64,000 nt of DNA from the NCBI GenBank assembly GCA_918807975.1, contig OU964926.1, forward strand, positions 23,319,996-23,383,995. Reading direction: 5' to 3'. The stretch comes from Aplidium turbinatum. Lineage: Eukaryota; Chordata; Ascidiacea; Aplousobranchia; Polyclinidae. The translations under genes were made by a program, and so were the position numbers. Below the pieces are notes generated by a model that saw nothing but the letters and a program-made list of their open reading frames with translations, searched no databases and was not told where the DNA came from. Numbering within the stretch: the first letter of the stretch is position 1; the number at the start of each line of letters is the position of its first letter. Below are positions 55,663-64,000 of this stretch, one piece after another.

Positions 55663-58600
55663 ATGAGTACATTAAGTGAGGTCCCCCCAAGCAACATACG
55701 ACCACCATCTCGTATCAGACGAGATAGATCACGATCAAGTTCAAAATTAAAATGGAATAATGTTTCAACCTTGCCTGACAAGGCGGCCATGTAAGTTACT
55801 TTTTGATAATTAGAAGTTTTGTGAAAAACGTTATTTTTCTGAAGTCGCCTATTGTTTTAGTGTATGGTGTAGCCTATGTTTATCTAAATTTCTAGAAGGT
55901 ATATATTTAATTTTTTTGGGAAATGATGGTACAACAAAAGTTATATAAAATTTGTTTGGGAATCGTAGACAATACGTAAAAGCATTGAAGCAGGCTAAGA
56001 ACTAGGTTTTGAATAAAAAATCATTGATCAACATTTCAACTAAATTCTATGAGAAGTTGTATATATATATAGTTTGTATTGGCCTAGTTGAGTATCATCA
56101 ACACAGAGGAGCCAGTTTTCATGATAAAGTGTCAGAGCTTTTTCTATAAATTAATGACTGAGACAGACTGTGTCATAGCCGATATCACTTTGCTGTTATG
56201 ATAGAAGCAGTAAAACAAATTGTCGTATGTCAGAGTGAATATTATCAATTATGTATGATACAGTTACAATGTTTGTGACATTAAATATATGTATACAGTA
56301 CAAAGTATCAAATCATTTGTCTGAAAGTTTGCATCTATCTGATTTGAATACTCTAGCTCTAAATGATTTTTAAAATATTTCTGTTTAATTTATTCTCAAG
56401 CAATCAGTAATTATAATTGCAATTACTTTAACAGTACCGGTACCCTTGATTATGACACCAGTTACATGTACATTTCTGTGTGTGCAATCAGCTGTGATTG
56501 CAAAACAATTGCAACCGATAGCGATTACTCCATGTCTGGTTTATAAAAAAAGTGCAAGAATCTCTGCTTGAAAAAATCTTTGCAATTTCTACCCTCCTTA
56601 CATAAAACTGTCTCAGAACCTATTACCATGTTTAAATCTCAGAAATATAACTGATATTCAAGATTGTTGTCAATGCTTTTCCTTCTGCTTCACTTTTATT
56701 ATTTTACTTGAGCGGTTATTTGTTGCTTCTGCAGACAGACACCTAGTTTGAAAATTGAAGATTACGACCCTGGGTATGCATTACGGAAGATTGCTCTGCT
56801 CTATGAGAAAAACCAAAATGATGAAGTTGCTTCATTAATAAACAATTTATCATCACAAACTCTCAAGAAAATCTATCCTGACTTCCCCATAGATATGTTC
56901 GTTGAAGGGATACCACATACACTCTGCATCATTAATTCTTTGTATTCAAGAGTTTTTACCGAGGTAAGGTGCTGCGATTTTTTTAACGTTTGTTTTTTGG
57001 TTTGATGTTTTTGTTTCATCAATCATTTGTTACGTATTTTTTAAATTCTGAGTTGTTCTCTTGCTATTATTGTTATTTTAACAATTATTAGTTATGACTT
57101 AGGAAATGTGTTAGTTATAGTGTAAACACAGAAGTAAAGTGAATAAATTATGTTAACGATGTTATTGTTGATGCGTTTTTTTGAATCTTCTTATTGCGGA
57201 CTGTGATTTACTAAGCATCTATTTTTTCCATTGCAGCGCCCGAGGCATTTTCCTGTTTCCGCTCTGCCTCTAGGCAGCCTGGTTATGCAAATTGTAAAGC
57301 TGTATGCTCGCAGCTTATCAAAAGACTTACCTAGATTAAAATCCTGGGAAACTCAAGAAATGCAATGCAAGAATCTACTCAAGGTAAAGATCTGAGATAG
57401 TTTGACTCAAATGTTGTATTTCAACAATTTAGCATTGCAATCATTTCCACATGTAAAAATTTCTTTAATCAAATCTTATTTACCCAATTAAGGTAAAAAT
57501 TATGCTCATGAAAAATCATTATTATTTGGTTATTGACTTATTTCGCGTACCATGACCATACAGTACATTTAACCCATTAGTGCCCGGTCATCGTTCTAGT
57601 CGGAATATTTTTACAAAAAGTTTCATGTAAGATCCTTATGGGTTGAATATGAATATTCAAAAGAAATTTTTCCGATATCTGTACCAGGAATGCAGAAAAT
57701 GGTACGTCCCTCTATGGACGCTTGGGCACTCGTACGGAGGCTTGATGTAAAATAAACAAAATTAGCATTTTCCGGTAATGGAATTTTTGAAGTCGTAAAA
57801 AGCAATACTACTGCTCTAAAATGCGTTAAAAATGAATTTCTAATAAAAATGCATCGCTTTCTCATTAGATTTATTGAGAAACAAACAAACGAAACTCGAT
57901 CTAAACAGATAATATTACAAATTCCTTTCAGTTATGATACATTTCGAAGCAATCTGGGTGCAGTTGAACATAACACCGACGGCATCTGTATGACGTGCAT
58001 TTGTAACAGTATTTACAGACAACTTTTTTGTCCGTCTTGATGATCAGGTGATCCCTTCTGATCTCTTCACGGTTGGCAAATGCATGCGTCGATGGTAAGA
58101 GAGAAAATGTCTTGCTCCCATTGACTATAATTGTCATTTCAACACATGATCGGATAGTCAAGGAGGATAATCTTTTCCATATCTCTCTCTCCTCCGTGAT
58201 TGCCCCAATTTTTTCTATAAAACCTCCAAGCTTGCACCATACTGATACTTAGAATCCAATTGTACACACCCCTACCAGTTGCGGCTTCTTGAGCGGATGA
58301 AATAACAGGAACTGAGATTGTCCCACAGATCCTCACCTCCATGTTGTTATTGTAGACCTTGAGTAAGTAAGGCTGATCCATGTCCAGTTGCTTTATTGAA
58401 TCAGGAGAGTATCTAAAATTTGATAAAATGATTACCTACTATAACTGAAAGACAGTATTGTGTTCAAGAATCTTTCCACACAACATTGGTTTGATCATCT
58501 CCAATGTAAAGTTGCTTCATATCTCCCTTCTTCATATCAATGGTCTCTTTCTTTGATAGTAAATATAGATTGTTCATTCGATTTCACCTTATTGTCCCCA

Positions 58601-61600
58601 AAACATCTATTCCTTTCTGAGGCAAATGATTTATGAAATCCAGGCTCGTGAAAAGATTGTCGCACACAACCTTCGAACCACGAATCAGTCGAGCACTTTC
58701 CACACGGCCATAAACAACGTTAGGCCCCTGACTCAGTCCATACTTGAAGATGTTTTTGTTCTAGCGTAGGGGACACAGTGGATTAGCTCTCCAGAGGGGA
58801 TGCACATAGACCAAATTTTAAACCCGAATCTTGTTGGTTTGCTCTTTATGAATTGCTTGAGAGGGTGGGAACCAAAATAACGGATCATTGATTCGTCTAC
58901 AGCTGTGTACTTAACAAATTTGGCTGCTGTTTCATTCAAAGCCTCAAAAAGAAGGGCAACTTTCCAAAATGGGTCGTCTTTAGAGTAGTTTAAGTTGGAA
59001 AAATGGCTATAGCGCATTACCTCATCAAAAAGATTCTTTGACATGGCTCTTCTTGCCATCACATTGCTTGTATCATCTCTCTTCTCCCAATACATCCTGC
59101 GTGTGAAAGGGGTGATGTATCCTGTCATAAACATTATTGCATGACTTGCTCTTAATAAGGAATTATCCACCTTTGACTGGAAGGCCAATGGGTTTTGTTG
59201 TGCTGCATACCTCTGGGTCTCTCTCACTACTTTGTTCACAAAACCATCAGTCAGAGATGAAGAGTTTCATATCATACGGCGTTTTCACATTATCAAGATC
59301 AATGGGTAAATTATCATGGCTTTTCAGCTTCAGGAAAAGGAGGAATTTTTTAACCCAGTTGATTTTTGGCTGTAGACTGGATCCTATCTTTGTTTCTGAC
59401 GCGTACAGGTAGTATCTTTTCTTCCGTTAATTCTTCTTTAATTGATGATGAGTTACGAAACACAGTTTTCAAGGACGGCCTTTCCTTTTTTTAGTTGCAA
59501 ATGTGACTTTTCCAATTAGTTTGGGTAATTTTGTATACTGTCTCTTGCCAGGTTTGTTGTACGATAATTCTTCTTCCAGGTCATGTAACGCAACGGGCGT
59601 TGACCCACTTTCTTGTGCTACCAGTACTTTTTTTACGTTTCTTCTTGGGTTCCAACGCAATGGGTTAGCTTTGGATGGTCCGGGTAGCGGCTCTGTCTCA
59701 TCGTTATCAATGTAGGCCTCTCCTTATCTTTAACAAAATCCATGTCCTGAGAATCTTCAGTGTGATGCATCACTATTTCGTCTTTCTGGTTCAGGATTCC
59801 TTTTCCAACATCGTTAACGCTTTTGACACCCTCATCTTCATTTGCACTGTCCTCATCGCTCACGTTGCCAGATTCATCAGGAGGAAAATTTACAATATCT
59901 GTGGGCTCCTTGGGTGGAGCCTCTTTCAAAATTTCTTGAACAGTGAAACGAATTTTCCTATAAAAAGTGCAAAAATGTACTTGTACATGAACTTCTTTTA
60001 AAAATAAAGGTAAATTAAAGATACATGAATATTTATAACAAGACCGCAATTTACAGTACAAAAACAGTGAAAGCACCTACTCCTAGATTCTAAAGCACCA
60101 CCATCCGCATACGAAAGTGATGACCTAACCTTCTACTCCAACTAAACCGTCCAGTTTTGCAAATTGAATATCAGCGCGTTACAAATAACGTTCGCTTTCG
60201 CCCAAACATGAAAACGTACGAAGTCCTATAGCATTAGGCGAACCTGCCTATATGTCTACAGTTTGGCAATAAAGCGTCCGCGTGAGTGCCCAAGCGTCCC
60301 TACAAGGACTCACCTAACTTATAACTTATATTCAGAAAAAATAATAAGAGAAAAATAAAATATTTCGCTATGGGCACATAGCTATACATATTAATAGATT
60401 TATCAAAACACAAAGTTGATGAAAAACAATGTTATATACCTCGATTTTGCAGGTCACAGTTCGTGTACCATGTGCTGGCTCCATATTTCACAAAAGGTCC
60501 ACATTGAACGTTGCATAGTGAACACTAAAACTAATTTACGAAAATTCTCTTGCGCTGGTTCTATAGCTATAATGTTATTCTAACCGAAGAAAAAAAAAAT
60601 TGAAAAAAATCAGCAATCTGAAGAAAGCAATTCGGAATCTAAAATACCCACTTTTCACGTCCTTGTAAGGACGCGCGGGCACTAATGGGTTAAAACTTAA
60701 AAGACTAAATATGTAATAATCATCAAACCATCTAAGAAATGTAGATAATTGTATGTGGTGTGACCATGATACAGTGTGGTAAGAACATCAATTATTTGTC
60801 ACACCAGTGGTTAAAACTGCTCTGTTACATACAAAAATTTGGGCGCATGGCAGCTCTTTTGTCACGCCAAACGTGTGCTTTGTTACAAAACAATACTATC
60901 TCCAGATTGCTGGTTACGTGGACGGCATAGGGATTCTGAAAATGCTGCGGCACAGGCGAAGGTGCCTCGAACGTGCCTTGGAGGGTCTCGGTGAGCACGG
61001 CATGGTGGAGGTGGAGACCTCTCCCATCGGAGAAGAGGAAGTCCACAGCGAGTTGATGCCATTGTCTTCCGCTTTGCGGGTGGAGCTGGAAAGAATGTCG
61101 GCAAATTGCAAAATGTCAACCCAAAAGCTTAACAGAGCCTCCCGTGCCCTGATGAGGCGCGATTCGGATAGCACTCCACGCTCTCCCAGCAGAAGAAATA
61201 ATCTATTAGCTTTTGAAAGCAACAGAGGAGATAGAGATATGGGAACATTAGAACCTCCGTCGGAATGCAATCACCAACGGATGCTGCAGTACACCTCCAC
61301 TGGCATTCAGGTATGATTTTGGAATGAACCATTCAAATAAGAAATGTTTTACTTCTTCTTTTTAAGTGCTCTGTTTAACAGTGTAGTACCGTAGCCTATG
61401 CCATTGAGCGTGTACTTGTCGGCTGTGTGCCGAGTGTTGAGATGATCGACGATCGAAAGAATGTCCGTTCGAAACCTGCGGAGATGACGCGAGTGTGTTT
61501 TGACAAAGTACTTAAAGGCATGCCTGAAGGGGGCACAAAGATTGGCTTCCCGTCCACTTAATCTGAATCTTTAACAATCTCCCTTTGACATGGGTTATAT

Positions 61601-63106
61601 TAACTGTTAAGTGCTCTCGATTATTTTAAAGATGCAAATTAAAGAATCTGACTTTGGTTGGTTTACAGGACCGCCTGTACAAGAACAAAGCCATTCTGAA
61701 CGTCGTTGAACCGACTATGAACTATGCTCAGCTTCCTAGATTGGTTTCAATTCTTCAGGTAGGATCCTTTTTGTATGTTAGTCTTAATCAAGTTAGTAGC
61801 CAGTACACCCGATGCACATACAGTACGCAGCCGGGTATGTTTTCTGGACATAAACAGACATAGCTGAGCAATGCCACAACATTTAACATTTAACAAACAA
61901 AAATAAAACAAATATTGAGGTATTGCGACTGTGCCATATTTTAAGCTGATTGTCCTGCTTTGGTATCATGCACGTTATAACGTCCGCATTTTGTCGCTTC
62001 TACCTTTTCTACACCTCTGCTATTTTTGACATATATGTTGTTTTTCGTTGTGATGGCCAGAAATAAAAACAAACTGAACGGATAATAAGTTTCTCATGCA
62101 ATGTAAAATCACTTTTTTTAAAGGTTTGCGTCTGAAAAGGACTATATGCATAACCGAAAACGTTCGCTCTTATATTTGTGTTTGTGTTATTATATAATGT
62201 TCAATGTTGTGGTGTTGCTCAGTCATGTTTGTTTGTGGTTAAAAAAATAACCTCTCTAGCCAAGTTTTTTGGACAGGTTTGGACACATACAAAATTCAGG
62301 CTTTAAAACAAATATTTTCCAAGCACTCACTTTAAAGTATTTTCCAGGAACGGATAGAATGCGACAAAGACTTGCTCTTAACATTTTCCCAATTGCGAAA
62401 GGAGATTGTCAACGTACCACCCGATGCTAAGCTTGCACCTGCACTCACTCATTACTCTCAAGCCTTCAATGCTGTCATTAATATTTTAAAGGTGAAGCAG
62501 TGATAAATTTGTGTGATGACAACTTAATATTTTGTCTCACAGTTTTATAATTTAACTTATTATTTGAAGCTTTTTTTTTTACTGGCTGAAGTGTGTTTAA
62601 TTTTATGATATGTTTGTAACGACATCGGAAGCTCTAGACTTAGAGCTCGTATACTGACGTCATCTAATCATGCTTACGATGATGTCCAACAAGTCTTGAC
62701 ATGTTCTGAAGATTTAGTTCGTTGATTGACAGCTGACTTTGTTTTGTAGGAGTTCGTACCGGACGACCCTGGCACTCCTGAATCGTATTCAACAGGAGGT
62801 TTTCGAAGCGACAGTGACTCCAACATGAACTCTTTCAAGCCCAAAGCCCCCCCGCGGTCGTCACCCCTCCATAATGGTGGGTTCAATGGTAAGAATCGAT
62901 AGTTTTGTTCAAAAAAAAAAAAAAATGTATAATGATGTTCAAAATGATGACAAATCCTCTCCTTGGTTGTTCAACATCCTACAGACATGAATGGGTTATT
63001 TGTGTGGTCAGTTACAATGCATTGTTATGCCCGAACTGCTACTACACTTCAGCAGCAGGTCCAACGAAATACCCTAAGTTGTCTAAGTTTGAAAAGATTG
63101 TTTTGA
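55663..63106 (+). CDS. Unrecognised intracellular helical protein (8 exons, ~467 aa)
   Basis: Exons 55663-55790, 56735-56963, 57237-57383, 60906-61310, 61669-61758, 62348-62491, 62750-62888 and 62985-63106; every intron is GT-AG and the phases agree (2,0,0,0,0,0,1). The N-terminus is basic and Ser/Arg-rich (RPPSRIRRDRSRSSSKLKW). A helical core follows: YDPGYALRKIALLYEKNQND, FVEGIPHTLCIINSLYSRVF, LGSLVMQIVKLYARSLSKDL and KMLRHRRRCLERALEGLGEH. Exon 4 continues into a polar Ser/Arg linker (MRRDSDSTPRSPSRRNN). Exons 5-6 give a second helical block (QLPRLVSILQ, LALTHYSQ-like, AFNAVINILK). No signal peptide or membrane segment. I do not recognise the family. The end is uncertain: exon 7 may read through its donor to a stop at about 62900, or splice to the short exon 8. 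The conserved appearance and clean splicing argue for a functional gene. Confidence 0.78.
57573..60689 (-). mobile_element. piggyBac transposon (3.1 kb) at TTAA
   Basis: Ends CCCATTAGTGCCCGG and CGGGCACTAATGGG are inverted and sit between TTAA at 57569-57572 and 60690-60693, the piggyBac target. Subterminal inverted motifs recur (GACGCTTGGGCACTCG near the left, GAGTGCCCAAGCGTCC near the right). The transposase is on the minus strand, in the third intron of the 55.7-63.1 kb gene, opposite to its transcription. Confidence 0.95.
57928..60076 (-). pseudogene. piggyBac transposase, broken
   Basis: Read leftwards from 60076. An acidic N-terminus (PPDESGNVSDEDSANEDEGV) is followed by a DDE-domain block at 59239-58733 (FMTGYITPFTRRMYWEKRDD, YTAVDESMIRYFGSHPLKQF, KPTRFGFKIW), where VDESM carries the first catalytic Asp. 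A further segment reads VVCDNLFTS, the second Asp block. The block around 58381-58139 has MDQPYLLKVYNNNM and AWRFYRK, with the third catalytic region in a shifted frame. Last is a C-terminal Cys-rich finger (CKYCYKCTSYRCRRCYVQLH). Several frame changes split the protein, so it is inactive. Confidence 0.88.
61540..61576. repeat. End fragment of the 26.4-kb TIR family
   Basis: GATTGGCTTCCCGTCCACTT and AATCTGAATCTTTAAC match the terminal repeat of the element at 26431-26762. I did not find the other end nearby. Confidence 0.55.
61914..62082 (+). repeat. LINE 3' tail, copy 2
   Basis: GTATTGCGACTGTGCC, TTTTGTCGCTTCTACC and GGCCAGAAATAAAAACAAAC then TGAACGGA: the same block order as at 52494-52662, with a shorter tail. 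It lies in an intron of the 55.7-63.1 kb gene. Confidence 0.72.
62100..62250 (+). repeat. Penelope-like 3' tail, copy 2
   Basis: GTCTGAAAAGGACTATATGC and ATAACCGAAAACGTTCGCTC, followed by T-rich sequence with GTTGTGGTGTTGCTCAGTC. It parallels the copy at 42300-42430, more diverged. Intronic. Confidence 0.45.
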
Positions 63107-64000
63107 CCATTCAAGGTTTTTACTTGGAATTCTGCCTTACACCGCCGTGTGCAATAGACATGCACAAAGAGACACTATCCGACCATTTGGTTTGCCATGT
63201 TCCCACAGTAGTTCAAAGTTGTAGCCATCGATGATTTCTGTCCATTTAGTTAGTGGGCTAAGTGCTCACGAATGGACAATGAGTCTCAACAACTGTACTT
63301 GAAAGGGCTTGTCCTTATGAAGTCACAATGTATTGTTTGGTTTGTTAATTCTAGTAGCAGCTATTCACACAAGTGCCCATTATTTTGTTTTTCTTTTCTA
63401 TTTTAAAACCAGCAAAATGGACTAAATGTTGATTGAGATTTATCAAGTGGGAAGTTTTTGGCCGTAAAATCATTTTAGATTGTGATTTTGTTCCACAAAA
63501 GTACTTTCAAACTTTTGTGTGGGCTTTCCTTTTTATAACAATCGAAACTTATGCATGATACATCACGGTTTTGTTCGTGTGGCCCAGCATTTTTGAGCAG
63601 GTTCTTACTTCTGTGTTGACTTTTTGTGTTGGAGATATCTTAGCTATTTGGGGTCGTGTTGTCTGTATGACCTCTATGTAGGCGCGGAATCTTCAGCGAT
63701 TTTAATATGGATAATAAAGATGATTGGAATCTTGTAATCTGACGCTGTTTGTAAAACGTAACAAGTTTAAATGGATGTCTTTTTGAATGTCACAACCTAA
63801 CAACAACAAATTAAGATGGTCTTCCTGTGCCGCGAAGGATTGGCCTTTGTCTGTATGGTAATTTAATCTTGGTCTAATTCTTTATTGTTGTGTAATATGT
63901 TTGATATGTAATTGTTTGGATGAATTACAGACAATATGAAAGTTATGCAAAGCCCCCATTGGGCAATCGTTTGATATGTAACTGTAAGATTGATCAGTGA
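63107..64000. other. 3' UTR and downstream of the last gene
   Basis: No further coding exon recognised. AATAAA at 63713-63718 is a plausible polyadenylation signal for the gene ending near 63106, giving a ~600-nt 3' UTR. The rest is AT-rich and unremarkable. Confidence 0.45.

Overview
This is metazoan nuclear DNA: about 40% GC by eye, many spliced genes with GT-AG introns, and a heavy load of transposons. The gene content (a formin of the FMNL class), compact exons and the range of mobile elements suggest a marine invertebrate. An ascidian or other invertebrate deuterostome is my best guess, but nothing in the window fixes the species.

Layout. 0-4 kb: the remains of a protein of unknown selfish origin on the minus strand, running into a ~140-bp tandem satellite. 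4-12.6 kb: no host gene recognised; it holds a 5'-truncated LINE with an 11-bp target-site duplication (TSD), a hAT-type MITE and the first copies of a palindromic ~85-bp MITE. 12.67-42.95 kb, plus strand: one complete formin-like gene (FMNL class) that I resolve into 23 coding exons whose phases all join, 4143 nt or 1380 aa. It has an N-myristoylation-type start, GBD/FH3 domain, coiled coil, proline-rich FH1, FH2 with the GNYMN motif, and a C-terminal DAD. Exon 12 is a symmetric (phase 0-0) 1044-nt exon with a poor donor. Skipping it gives 1032 aa, close to the usual family length. The formin introns carry a nearly whole PHD/endonuclease/RT LINE, a decayed mariner, a 3.2-kb long-TIR DDE-type transposon with a 7-bp TSD, three copies of a telomere-repeat-containing MITE with 9-bp TSDs, an 8-bp-TSD MITE, a 21-bp minisatellite and many palindromic MITEs.

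48.26-50.51 kb, plus strand: a three-exon secreted protein with a TATA box, a signal peptide, three short cysteine-rich repeats on phase-1 exons, and an acidic tail. 50.5-55.6 kb: no gene recognised; it holds tRNA-related retroposons, LINE 3' tails and two large fold-back repeats side by side. The larger fold-back carries a hammerhead-like core of the kind found in Penelope-like elements. 55.66-63.1 kb, plus strand: an eight-exon gene (about 467 aa) for an intracellular, largely helical protein that I do not recognise. Its third intron holds a 3.1-kb piggyBac element bounded by TTAA.

The three host genes are all on the plus strand and show no functional link to one another. Much of the recognisable non-exonic DNA is mobile-element debris, often only a few bases from splice sites.
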